In this document: one piece after another, positions 23,120 through 34,499 of the stretch
Layout of the letters: the number at the start of each line of letters is the position of its first letter
Numbering within the stretch: position 1 is the stretch's first letter
Assembly (NCBI GenBank): GCA_015178975.1
Contig: WHVD01000002.1
Coordinates: 186,001-250,000 of the forward strand
DNA length: 64,000 bases
Source of the DNA: Hysterangium stoloniferum
Taxonomy: Eukaryota; Basidiomycota; Agaricomycetes; Hysterangiales; Hysterangiaceae
Reading direction: 5' to 3'
Notes under the pieces: generated by a model
Database searches by the model: none
Told to the model about the DNA's origin: nothing
What the model saw: only the letters and a program-made list of their open reading frames with translations
Program-made: the position numbers and the translations under genes

Positions 23120-25470
23120 AACTCGGAGTTATCAGTCCGCCATCATGCTCACGATGTTGCTGCATTACTTTGCGATCCAGCCGAACACTCCACTTTTGCG
23201 TGAGGAAGGAAGGTGATTGAGAGTTTCGGAACTAAATGTCTGCGGTCCTGGACGTAAACGCCCTGTGACTCACTTATCCTGTCATATCCTGTCAATCGGC
23301 AGATCAAAAATCTCAACTTTAGCTAGCGGGGAAGCCAAAGCTCCATGGTACAGGCGCAGTGAGTTATTTATTTCAACCGGTCTGAGAGATACACCCTTCG
23401 GCCTGCCCCTCGGAGTGCACAACATCCGCTCACTGTGCCGCAGCCATAGTCACTGCCGCAACGACTCATTAGAAGATACTATCTTGGATGATCTGCATAT
23501 GCCTGAAACGGAAAAGCTAAGTTTTTTCTGAAGTTTTCACAAACGTTTATAAGAGAGATGCTCGTTTGTCCAGATGCAACCAACTTAACACCAACAACAT
23601 AAGCATCACGTCGTTTCTACAGGCATCTTCACTCATAAATATGCCAAAAGACGCTTCTCTTAGTCTTAACACTAAACGAACTACATCATCGTCCTCGTTA
23701 AGCTCGATTAGATCCTCCAAAATATCACAGTCGTCTTCTACGACCACACAACGACCCCAAAAAGACTATGCATCTGCATTTGGGACCCTGCAATCATCGT
23801 TTGGTATTGGTGCTGCAACTCCGTATATACCGTCGTCGAAGATCTCTAAGAAATATTCCTCCACATGTTGACAACCACGCCACTCATCCTCATCCTCATC
23901 ATCGCCATCATCACCTCTTCCTACACACAGTCGAAGGATTATGCAGTGGCATATGAAATTCTACAGTCCTCGTACGGATTTGGGGGCATGTTAGCACCTT
24001 CGCACAGCTCTTCGAACAAAGGCAAAGAATTTCTACCACACCCTTATCATCCCTCGATCATTGCGACTCTTATGTATTTGACCTACCGCGATGTTTTCCT
24101 CGAAAATCAGAAATCTCCCCGACCATTAAATATGTGTAATGAGACGGTGCAGACAGCCAATAGGGGAAGAGGCTGATCCCCTGTGGCTTTGGATGGCGAT
24201 TGAAAGCCCAATGATTTTGTTAGGGATGTCTTTCTTAATCTTAACACGAGCTTGCGTCTACTAGTACATTCCTACAAGTTCCATACTCTCTATTTAATGG
24301 GGTCTCCTAATCAAGAGTACTGTCTATTTAGTCATTAATGTTTTCGCTAGTGTATTCCATTAAAACACCTGACGCTTCTCGCGGAAACCCTTCAAAGGAT
24401 GTCGAGAATTCATTGTGTTGGAAATTTACTGCCATTGTTTACTCTCGGTGAGTAGGTTTATTCTCGCGGGGAGGGCTGGGAGAAACATTCCAGTTCCCTG
24501 AACACTCGCAAGAGTCCCAAATCTTGGGCTCTCCCCAATGATCATAACCAAACAATAATAATGTAAGTGATTGAAAGCTGAACTCGGTTAACAGAGAAAT
24601 TTCTCAGCTCATGGAGCTTCAAAGAAGTCTTGATTTAAGTGCTTGAAAGGAAATTTACTGTACTATGAATATGTTTCACTGGAACATCATTGACAGGATG
24701 CATCTTCGAGATAATCTCTAACGTGGCTGACGAAATGATTATCAGTTGAATTTGTTGACTGTACCAGTGAATAACAAATATTATAAAAATACCATTGATC
24801 TTCTTAATCACAAACAATTTAATTATCGCTGGTCCTTATCACACTCAGTTCACTTGCAGCCGATAAAATTGCAAATGCAGACGCATCCTTGGAAATTACG
24901 TTGTACTTCCTTCTTTCTCCCTTCCATGAAGGCGGGTACTGCAGCGGTTTCTGTCCTCATGAGCTACTCTACTCGGGACACTTGCTTCCCCTTTGGGGAT
25001 TCACTGTTGAGGCGCTTGCTCCTCTTTGACAGCATCTCATGTTATTATGTGTCCCGGGGCATTTTCTAAAAAAAAATAACGGTGGTCGTTTTTCCGTCAA
25101 AGCTGTCCTTCGACGTGCCCTGCCTTATGCCTTTTTATTGTATTCAAGTTTGTCGCTTTGACTGTTTAGCTTGTAGTAACTTTAATCAAAGTCCCTCGGA
25201 GCTCGGTTCTCTTTGATAATATAATACGCGACTTGTTCGGTCACAAAGACTTTGTTTAAAGCCCAATGCATAATACAATCACGATTGAACTTGAATATTT
25301 TTATGTTTCGATAAGATTACCGCTGAGGAACCTTTCGTAGCCATAAATTAATATTTCAGACTGTGTCTTTCAAGTATTCTTCGTTAGTAGCGGCATAATT
25401 TCTTTCAGTGAATGTGATGCTGTCTTCATGTGACTGGAAGGGAGATTTTAAGTGACTGGGGATCTAGAAA
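23120..25470. repeat. right arm of large inverted duplication
   Basis: Pairs with 16470-19700. It keeps CpGs lost in the left arm, especially at 24.85-25.25 kb. A piece of the same family (about 25740-25890) occurs again just outside this arm, in the orientation of the left arm. Confidence 0.85.
23566..23871 (+). CDS. small low-complexity protein with KDYAxA motif, copy 2
   Basis: A 101-codon ORF homologous to the minus-strand ORF at 18885-19232. It starts with MSRCNQLNT, has a Ser/Thr-rich middle and KDYASAFGTLQSSFGIG. The frame ends at a TGA just before a serine-rich stretch. A second ORF (23865-24176) overlaps it in another frame and contains KDYAVAYEILQSSYGFG, the second motif copy. The ancestral protein therefore seems to have had two such motifs around a poly-Ser linker, now split by a frameshift. 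TTTATAAGAGAGATG at 23547-23561 is a TATA-like signal shared with copy 1. Function unknown. Confidence 0.45.
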   Translation: MSRCNQLNTNNISITSFLQASSLINMPKDASLSLNTKRTTSSSSLSSIRSSKISQSSSTTTQRPQKDYASAFGTLQSSFGIGAATPYIPSSKISKKYSSTC

Positions 25471-26490
25471 GGTAAAAGTGATCACACCCTGTTGACTCAG
25501 ATGATCCCTAATACTTACTGGATTGGGTGGGACCATCGGAGTGAGAACCGACCATAAAATCCTACGCCGATTTAACCTTGAACGATGTCAGCTATCGACG
25601 AGTGTCATTGGTTGGTCTGGCTGGTTTTTCCTGTCCTGTACACCCGTAGTCTGTTTGCTGTTCCTCGAATAATACAAAGTGGTCCTGTCAACCTTTGTGA
25701 CTGCGGACCAGTGAGCCCAATTGATGACGGGCTTTCACAGGCCGTTTATATCTAAAGTACGAAAGTGCAAGATCGCATCCGGGCCGCAGTCATCTAGTTC
25801 CGAAATCCTCAATCTCAAGTGGAATATTCGGCTGGATGATGGGCAGAGCGATGGAGCAACATCGTGAACACGATGGCGAACTCGTGATATTAAGAGACGA
25901 TACCGAACAAGGGTAATACTTCTTTTGGTTTCCAAAAGTTAAATGACCATACAATCCTGACACACTCTCGGTCCTGCTATCCTGAAGTCACTATCTAATT
26001 CGTTGACCAAGCAACAACGGTCCAATGATTTTCTATAGAAACCTAATTCTAAATGACTAACAGCGAGTTGAACCATCTCTCTAACCCACCAAGGAAGGCA
26101 CACTATGATCGTTGACCTAGATGTGGGTAGAATGGTTGAACAATGACCGATCGATCCCATATATATTTCACTGTCTCATCCGTGAAAATCAACGCCGGGC
26201 CATTACAACTATGGGGACGGGCAGTAAATGTTTCCCAAAAAACAGTCGCCATGTGCTGAAATAATTCTCCGTCTGAGATGGCAGCAACTCATTATCCATT
26301 GTGTATCATGTATTCAACTCTCATTGTGTCCTATTAGTCTCCGTCTTCTACATTACCATGTTTCGTTGTTCTGTCCCTTTTGTCCTTCTATTGACATAAA
26401 CAGTTTTCGCTGACCAATTTTCACTGGCGCGGGAACCTTTTACGTAATAATCGCTGGTCTTGAGTGCTGGTGTAGTCATTGTCATCTTTG
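25471..26490. other. no recognisable gene; contains a repeat fragment
   Basis: Only the 25740-25890 fragment can be assigned. It matches 19550-19690 (for example TGGAATATTCGG[CT]TGGAT and GGCGAACTCGTGAT-like sequence). Other ORFs are short with no known domain. Confidence 0.45.
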
Positions 26491-26496
26491 GCATCC

Positions 26497-28170
26497 TGTA
26501 TGTTCGAGAAAAGCTGATGCAGTCTTCTGACAACCTGTCTTCGCGTCTCGTATCTCGATTCTTAACATCTCATCACAGCTGTGTGTCTCCAGCTTCCTCC
26601 ATCAATAGTTTATTAGACAAGTAGGCCATGGGCAATGCAGAAGGCATCACAATAGCGGCCAAACGACCCTGGTTGTTTTGCGCATTCCGATTTACTCGGA
26701 CTTGCTCAGCAGATCTATCAAAGGGCCTAAGGAGAAGGCGCCTTTTGTTGCTTAGTGAATATCTTATATGATGTCATCCATCATTTCACTAATGCTTCAT
26801 CTTAGCCCTGTGCATCTCACTCTAGCAACCCAAGATTCCGTCTACATTCCTAAAGTTGGGGAGTAGAGTATTGGACCAAACTTTTTCCTTTGGATTGTAT
26901 ACGTAAACGATGGAGACTCGCAAGGGGTTACCTGCTTGGTACTGAAACGAATATGCCGGATATTTGTGAACTTAATTCCAGGGTAGGCTGCTTTCCTCCT
27001 CATTTCTGTGACGTGGATATCTTCTTGAACCCTTGTACATCTAGAAAGCCGCTAAGGAAGCAGGGTTGACGTGGCAGCTCCAGACGGAAAGTTACGACTG
27101 GCTCCTCAGATGTCTAACCCAAGACAATCCTCTTGGAATGTGAAGACATTTGTGCTACGCTTCTGACACAGAGCAAAGACGAAACTACCACTGTAGAGAC
27201 CATCTCTCCCTCAGATGGTGTCGCCAAACATACATAATTCCAATGTAGTCCACACTTCAGCCCACACGCCACCTCCATATCCAACTGGCCGCACCTCCTG
27301 ATTCTTTATTGCCATTCCAGACACCCTCACTCTATCCTTGGGTTAACACGATCGCACTTTCCTCCGGGCCGCTGGTGTCGATGTGTGGGCGTCTATCTCT
27401 GCAACATGGCCAGGCGAAGCGCAATGGTCTGGGAACTATTTAGGTATGTTGTGTCTTTGTTTGTTCTTTTTACAATCAGCTTATTGTTGATGTTGCGAAT
27501 CCTAGCGAGATGCTCTTCTGCTCTCGCCGAGACTAGTGACGGCTTTTAGCGCCCCATTTGGTTGTTTCGAGGCCATGGGATAAACCGCATGTCTACCTCT
27601 AGGCTATACACCGGCGGTGGCGGATTGTATTAGTCGTACAATGAGAGCGGAAGTAATAGTGACAGTGGGGATGGCTTCAACTGTAGTGAAAGCGTAAGAA
27701 AGATCATTTCAGTATGTGACAACGAGTACAACAAATTGGGAGAAACACGTCGGATCGGATATCATCGTCATTCGTGGGACCCTCACAAATGTGACATATA
27801 CCCATCGTTCCTCGTGAATGCCTGTCATTTTATATCTTCTTTACACGTTATTGGCGTAAGGACGGCGAAGCGACGGACATGGAAGTATCAAAATAGAAGA
27901 ACATGTTGAATATCATTATCCAATTGAATCCTCCTTTGTCGACAGTCGTTCATCCTCCTTCACCGATACGCGATCTTTAATATCCCTAATAAACCCACCT
28001 CACACATCGAGCTTCTTACCTGCATCTCGCCCCACCTCCTACGCTCGTGGAATCCTTATACCTAACAGCCGCCCCCTTTTGCTCTTCGGCCAGGCGACCT
28101 GCGAATGCAACCAGTCCCAGCCCGCCCCCCTAGCTGAAAGACCACCGGATCGCCAACTCGCGCCTCATCC
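26497..28170 (+). repeat. duplicated block, copy B
   Basis: Collinear with 5590-6800 up to about 27850. From 27880 to 28170 it matches 6840-7085 reverse-complemented, so an internal inversion separates the copies. It carries an extra ~70 bp (about 26580-26650) relative to copy A. No conserved ORF. Confidence 0.7.
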
Positions 28171-29815
28171 TGCCATCAGGCTAAGGAAAAACGGCGTACC
28201 TAGCGAACTTGATGTCCTTAATTTAGTTCTAAGTCTAATAAGTAAAAAAAAGGAGATTTCAGATTATCCTGATGTGCTCATCCGCGCCTTTCGAAATCGT
28301 CCTTGCGCTGTGGCTTCCGTGTGCTATTTGCACGCTTCACGCTTACCTCGTTGCATATCATAGCCTATGTACTCTTAGAAGCGGTGTGGGATGGCATTGT
28401 TTTGTTGCATTCGAATTCAAGCGGCCCCCGCCTCTACAACTGAACGGATCCTAGAATCTGACTCGGGACTCACTTCTCAATGGAAGTTCTGCTTCCATTA
28501 ATTACCAAGTATTATCCGATGCTTCCCTAGAAAGGTTTTTTCTGGAACTTCCTGCTCTCGTAGCGCTATGGAGCGGTATCTCCTATGGAAAGACCGACAT
28601 CTATGTGGCTTTTCAGGCCCACGCTTCAAAGCTCAGTCTTTTATTGCACACCTGATGGTCTACCTTATAGCTACCTTTCGTCTGACTTGCTTTGTAGTCA
28701 ATCCTATCCGTATGACAGAATGGTCCTTGTCTCATAGTCATTGGGTCTAGCATGCCACATTTCAGGATATGGAATGGCATTACTATTTTTCTGTGGTGAT
28801 ATAAGTAGGTTTTAGGAAAATAAATAACGGTCGAGGCCGAAGATGCACCATCGACACATGCTTCCTAAAGGCCATGAAGCTCGAAGGAGAGGGGCAGTCA
28901 AATAAAAATATATTTAAAACGATGTATCTTTGCGCTCCAGGGTTTTCTTTGCAATGCTATTGGCGAAAGGTTATACCCCAATCCCAGATATTGCGCGCAG
29001 CGTAGTGGAATGATAGAAATTTCTCGCTGATAACAATCTGATGATTATGATTTATTGTAGATGTGGAAAGCCTAAAACAAACGAGGACGTAGGGGGGGAC
29101 CGGACAATTGAAACATAAACAATACAAGGCCCGGGTTCGGAGGAGCAATTCTCCTGATTGTATTTGTAAGCTCCAAAATCTCCGTGAGGTATTCTTGCAA
29201 GTTCCTGATCCTTTGATGAAGGAATAGGATTAGCCTAATGATAAATTACTTGATGTCTGTCTGGACTGATGGTGGACCCGTTTGATTCTACATGTCAACC
29301 TTATACTGACCCTCTCAAATCAGGACATCTGAGCATTTGCATAAGGGCACAGCACATAGCTGAAGCTGGGTCCTTACCCCTATCTGAAAGTATCTGAGAT
29401 CCCCAGTTATTTTCTAATAGTTTCCACAATACATCTTCTGACACAAGAACTTAACAAGGAGCATGCAAAGGCAAGAAGGACACAATCAATCATGTTAATA
29501 TACCAAAAATTCATACTCATTGGCACTACCCAGAATTTATACAATGTTTTGGAGCAACTGACAACTTCTCAACAAAAACACCAGAGTGTTACCACATTGT
29601 GTATGCCAAAAAAGCATATAAAGGTGTAAGCAAATGAGATTATTGTAAGATGTGGACAGCATATAGAAAAATGGACAAGGTTTTTATGTATGACTAAGCT
29701 ACTGTAAAGTACAAATTACCCAAGCATATTTGAATAAACTAAGAAAGTGCATATTGTAAAAACAATGAAATAATGCAAGATTGTCAATGGCTTGCAATCT
29801 ATATGAATAGATTCT
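28171..29815. other. no recognisable gene
   Basis: Short ORFs only. From about 29300 the sequence becomes AT-rich and CpG-poor as it approaches the miniature LTR element. I see no splice-consistent coding chain. Confidence 0.4.
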
Positions 29816-29817
29816 AA

Positions 29818-30047
29818 CACACCCACTTTGCATGTCATTGAAAATGTGCCCACTTGATGCAAAATCTGTTTGAAAATTGAAGTATAACTCTGCTACATCC
29901 ACTAGATGCAAAATCCATTTGAAAAAATTTAAACACACCAGCTGTGCCCACTAGACATGAGATCCATCTGGTACTTTTGGCATTGAATTGAACCTCAGAG
30001 TATCCCTTGCTCCTAGAATGCATTCCCCCAACCTCCCAGACCACAAA
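29818..30047 (-). repeat. inverted copy of the interior of the miniature LTR element
   Basis: Read on the minus strand, it parallels 30660-31040: TGTGGTCTGGGAGGTTGGGG, AGGAGCAAGGGAT, CTCTGAGGT, then CTAGTGG[GA]-type units, ending with GACATGCAAAGTGGG just before TGTTAGAA. It abuts the left LTR, so that LTR sits between two opposed copies of the interior. Confidence 0.7.
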
Positions 30048-30048
30048 C

Positions 30049-31172
30049 TGTTAGAAGTCATGGTGTTGCACATCATCAATGCTCAGCTAATTGTGTACCA
30101 TACAGTAGCTTAGCCATCAGTTGTATTCTAGTTAAGGGCTTTGTCACCCCTTCACCCACATGAAAACTCATCTTATATTCTTACAGGTTATGGGCCCCAC
30201 CAGTTGCCTCTAATTTGCTTAACTACTGCTACTATATCTAAACCACATCCTTTTGTCATTGTCAAAATTGCAACTCACCTTTGATCTTTGAGTGCAACAA
30301 GAGGTGGACCTGTGAAGTAGGATATTGGGACTAATGAAGATACTGTGGAGTGGCAGCAGTATATGGAGTGTGGTTTATTGAGAATGGACTCACAGATCAT
30401 TGTACATCAAATGTGATGTTCCGAGCACATCCATAGGTTTTATGAAGACAATTATTTTTGACTTTGAGTTCTGTGAACTGACTTTTGCAAGTAGGCTTGT
30501 TGTCCCATGAGTGGCCAAGCTGAATTATTTCGTGTAATTTTGCATGGTCTAGGAGTTTTGAGGAGGGCTCTGAGGTCTGGCATCAGAAATCTGGGAGGGT
30601 AGGAGGATGTGTACTAGGAGTTCTGAGCCTGAGGTACAATTCGATGCTAACATAGCAGATGTGTGGTCTGGGAGGTTGGGGAAATGTGTACTAGGAGCAA
30701 GGGATGCTCTGAGGTACAATTCAATGCCAAATGTACCAGACAATTTTTGCGTCTAGTGGGTGCAGCAGATTTTCAAGTTTTGGATGAATATTGTATCTAG
30801 TGGGCACAGCGGATTTTTTGTTTTTGATTTTTGGATGGATTTTTGGACAGATCTTGTGTCTAGTGGGCACAGCACAGTGGGTATTTTCAAGATTTTCGGA
30901 TGGATTTTCAGACAGATTTTTTGGATGGATTTTGTGTCAAGTGGGTGCATTTTTTTTTTGTGTCAAAAGGATGTTTAATTTTTGGCTGGTATGTATGGAT
31001 CTACTATGGGCTCTCAATGACATGCAAAGTGGGCATGTTAGAAGTCATGGTGTTGCATGTTGTCGATGCTCAGCTAATTGTGTACTATACAGTAGCTTAG
31101 TCATTGGTTGTATTCTAGTTAAGGGCTTTGTCACCCCTTCACCCACATGAAAACTCATCTTATATTCTTACA
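30049..31172 (+). mobile_element. miniature LTR retroelement (TRIM-like), 1.1 kb
   Basis: Two direct repeats of 137 bp each, 30049-30185 and 31036-31172, both beginning TGTTAGAAGTCATGG and ending TTATATTCTTACA, with only scattered differences. The left one is followed immediately by GGTTATGGGCCCC, the same leader that follows the Copia LTR and opens its gag at 37935. Before the right one is a purine-rich AAAGTGGGCA. The interior has no long ORF and contains degenerate tandem units built on CTAGTGGGCACAGC and TGGATGGATTTT. No matching 5-bp target duplication is seen (CAAAC / TTGTT). Confidence 0.75.
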
Positions 31173-31268
31173 TTGTTGAATGAGTAATGGTTGACCTGGA
31201 TGTATTAATATCTTACTGATGACTAATCATCTCAGTAGTAACTGGTTCTTAATAGAACTACTCTTAAT

Positions 31269-31348
31269 GGCCTGATAACTCAGGGGTTAAGAGCACTAGA
31301 CATGTAATCCAAACTTAGTGGTTGCTGGTTCAAATCCAGCTCAGGTCA
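31269..31348 (+). ncRNA. tRNA-like sequence (tRNA pseudogene or SINE head)
   Basis: Acceptor GGCCTGA pairs fully with TCAGGTC (one G-U). The T arm GCTGG-TTCAAAT-CCAGC is perfect and includes a B box. The D-arm/A-box region TAACTCAGGGG is close to consensus. The anticodon arm is poor: loop CATGTAA lacks U33, the stem has two mismatches and the variable region is about 6 nt too long. It should not work as a tRNA. It may be the head of a SINE, with CAGACTCAGACTCAGACTCG at 31446-31465 as a simple tail. Confidence 0.6.
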
Positions 31349-31958
31349 ATATTTTCACCCTGCTTATGTAATTATAACACAAACACCAGACCTTGGTGTT
31401 AGAATAGAAGATAGGAGGACACAGAAGTCACCAGGAGTGACCAAACTCAGACTCAGACTCAGACTCGAATGACCAGCAGTGGTAGATTGCCAACACACAG
31501 ATAGTGCTACAGTAAGTATATGTGGGTATATATGGGTCCAAACCACACACAACTAACACTCCCACCTGGTGAGGATCCAAAGAATATGTGAAACTCCCAC
31601 TGAATCAAAAGAATATGAGAAAGAAGAAAGGAAGCTCTCACCAAACATGAACAAAGAAGCTCCCACCAGATGTAAAAACTAAACATGAACCACAACAAAG
31701 GGGTGTGAATCATTTTTAGAAAAAGGGGGGGAAGATGATCTAGGGAAGAAGGGATAGCATAATTGGGGGAAAAGGGATGGGAATAGTGTGAAGAATGAAC
31801 CAGACCAGAGAAAGCACCTCCTGCAAAATGAACTTGGGTAGAATTGGCATGAGGATTTACTACCATGGCTGCTGCAGGACATGCATTAGAGTAGGGCATC
31901 ATATCATAATATTTGGACAGCTTGCCTGGCATTCAATGCTGGGTGTACTCATGTAGAC
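31349..31958. other. CpG-poor intergenic sequence
   Basis: Purine-rich, with repeated CTCCCACC/CTCTCACC motifs and no supportable gene. Ends at target site TAGAC of the solo LTR. Confidence 0.5.
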
Positions 31959-32903
31959 TGTTACGACCGGACAATCCTGCCGGACTCCGGGCACTAACCC
32001 GTACACCCCCATGCACTACAAGCACCAATCGTCTGTTTATAGGATTTCCCGCCCGGACTCCGTTACGTCAAGACTCGTTACATTCGACCTCACTACGACA
32101 CATATCAGTCACCGGACTTCCCCCAGACTCCGTCTCTGTCTATGTCCGTCTTCATCCCACGCATCAGTCACCGGTCCCCGCTTAGAATCTCGTCACTGCT
32201 CTAATCAAGCCCCGTTCCCGTTTTAGTCAAATGACCTGTCATGATTTAGGACTCCGCTCCCACTCCGTTTCCCGTTATGGGTTATGCTTTGTCACGATTC
32301 GGACTCCGTTCCGTTCCGTTCCGTTCCGTTCCGTTCCGTTCCGTTCCGTTCCGTTCCGTTCCGTTCCGTTCCGTTCCGTTCCGTTCCGTTCCGTTCCGTT
32401 CCGTTCCGTTCCGTTCCGTTCCGTTCCGTTCCTAACACCAATTTGGTGTTTACTATTCCCGTTTCATGTTTTGTTAGTTTCATTTCGTTATTACTGGATT
32501 TGGTATGTCATGCATTCCACGGTCTATATAAACTGGCAGATGTTGTACATACAATCCAGTCAGAAAATTAGCTTAGATTCCCCCCAGTAATCTAATAATA
32601 TTTTCCGCTCTAAAACCTTACTCGATTCACATCGCTCGCACTAGTCGGAGCCCACAGGCTCCGGCGCATCTATCTCTCTCAACCAACTCGACTCACGACC
32701 CACGACCTCCGACTTACGACCCATGACCCCCAACTTACGACCTATGACCCATGAACCCTGCCCGGACTCCCCGGAATCCCCGTCCGTCCGTTTGAAATTG
32801 GACAACACGATCTAGCGAGGGCGCAGCCTATAAGCTGAAGCCAAGTCCTACCGGATATCCCGTGGGTTTCTCCAGAAATCCGGCCTGTGTGTGTATCCTA
32901 ACA
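31959..32903 (+). mobile_element. solo LTR with 5-bp target duplication TAGAC
   Basis: Begins TGTTACGACCGG and ends GTATCCTAACA. It is flanked by TAGAC at 31954-31958 and 32904-32908, a perfect duplication. No internal retroelement genes remain, so the element was reduced by LTR-LTR recombination. It contains 25 units of CCGTT (32306-32430). Near-identical in reverse orientation to 46408-47320. A sub-terminal block GAGGGCGCAGC...AAGCTGAAGCCAAGTCC is also in the solo LTR at 36435-37155, so the three belong to one superfamily. Confidence 0.9.
32306..32430 (+). repeat. CCGTT pentanucleotide microsatellite, 25 units
   Basis: Uninterrupted. The sister LTR at 46408 has about 18 units, which explains most of the length difference between the two LTRs. 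ORFs reading FRSVP repeats through it are artefacts of the period. Confidence 0.95.
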
Positions 32904-32908
32904 TAGAC

Positions 32909-34440
32909 ACCCAACAGTTGTGTGTCCAAGCTGTATGCAGGAATCTGTAAGGTATCCGGCTATTTACTCTCTCAAATAATTAACAAACGTTGACACGGCA
33001 AGGGATTCAAGAAATAAACAAATAAAGGTCCAGTAATTTAAATACTGATAGATTAATTAGCTGCGCTATTAAGCTTAAACAACTAAAGTCAATATTTGTT
33101 TGGTCTCTTGACAAATTCAGATGAACTTGTAGTGACGTGCTCTACGAAAGTTAAGTTCTCTTTGAGAATAAAGGTTCGGGAGCTGAATGTATGCGCAATA
33201 AGTTGGCGGAAACTTGTCGTAAGCCTTCGCTTTCTTGTAGCCTTTTAGTTTACTATTTATAAAGATTTAACAAGCTGTTAAATAATTTATAAATAGAGAG
33301 ATTGTCCGAGAGTCGAATATCCAAGCGTTTGTTTAAAGATCAATTAACTGTGCTGTTAAAATGGGCTCTTGAATAACCTAAACGGGCAGGGATTTCAGTA
33401 ATGAGAATTTAGATTTACTTAAGTGATTAGTAAGCCTAAAGGTTTTCCGGGAAGCTGAGGGAACTTAGATGAATTAGCTAAGTTCAAGAGTTGCTGAGAA
33501 AGAGTTCAAAATGCTGCAAGTGTAGGTGCTTGCAGTTAGTAAATCAGACTAAGGCTATTTTTGTCCTTAGGATGATTAGATAAGCTTTGAGCTGGTGCTG
33601 TTGATAGTAGTAAAGTAGTTGTTGTTTATTCAGTGATTTAGGCCTCCTTTTATACATGTAGAGATTTTTGCTTAATAATAGCTAAATAACTAATTAGGAA
33701 ATTATTGGAAGCTTCTAAAAGTTTCTATAATTCCGCTATGATGTCATAGCTATCACCCGACTCGAAGATCCGAACCGAAGATCCGAACCGGTCGAGTCAG
33801 AGAATAAACCCGAGATGGCCGAGGGTGGAAGCAAAATAAGCCGTGGCGCCGAAACGGAAATAAACGCGGCCGGCGGCTGCGAAAACTACTCGCGACGAAT
33901 TGTAAACACGTCGTGACGTCGTCGTCACGTGATGTCACGTGATCGCGCGATAATAATGCGCATATATGTACTAATATAATATAATAAAAACCCGGTCTCT
34001 CGAAATCAGATAACCCGGCTTTATTATACTTATATTTCGACCGCTCTAGGCTTCGATTACATAATATGATGTCATTCGAAGCTTTGAGTATTTGAAGTTA
34101 AAAGGAAAATAGCCTAATTCTTGAATTAATAAATAAAATAAAATAGAATAAAATAAATTGAAATAAATTCTGGAAAATTAAGGGAAAATTCGTGAATATA
34201 TACTAGATACATCACAGAATCCCAAGATGAAGGGATGAGTATTGTTAAGATCCAGTATCTACGACTAATATAGCATTGGGACTGGTGTTGGGAAGCTGTG
34301 CACTCACACTAATGCTCAGTCATCCTAATTTCAAATCAACAGATACTCATGAGATAAATATCACTGGAGTTCTATTAGTTGATATTCAAACTGGATTGTA
34401 AATACATCTCTATTGAAGGTATATAGATTGTTCCATTATT
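32909..34440. other. no clear gene; CpG-rich segment at 33.73-33.96 kb
   Basis: Mostly AT-rich with no domain-bearing ORF. An abrupt GC-rich block at about 33755-33960 contains a 14-bp tandem repeat (GAAGATCCGAACCG), several CACGTG/TCACGTGA sites and TCGTGACGTCGTCGTCACG. It looks like a promoter or LTR control region, but I cannot define element ends. Confidence 0.45.
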
Positions 34441-34499
34441 GTAAAATATCAATGCATTTTTTTGTCAAAGACAAGAAGCTCTGGCGACGGGGGCCCGTC

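Noticed and set aside
32231..32590. ORFs with FRSVPFRSVP repeats as a repeat protein (also 46719-47048)
   Set aside because: They are read-through of the CCGTT microsatellite inside two solo LTRs. All frames are open because the period is 5 and no stop occurs.
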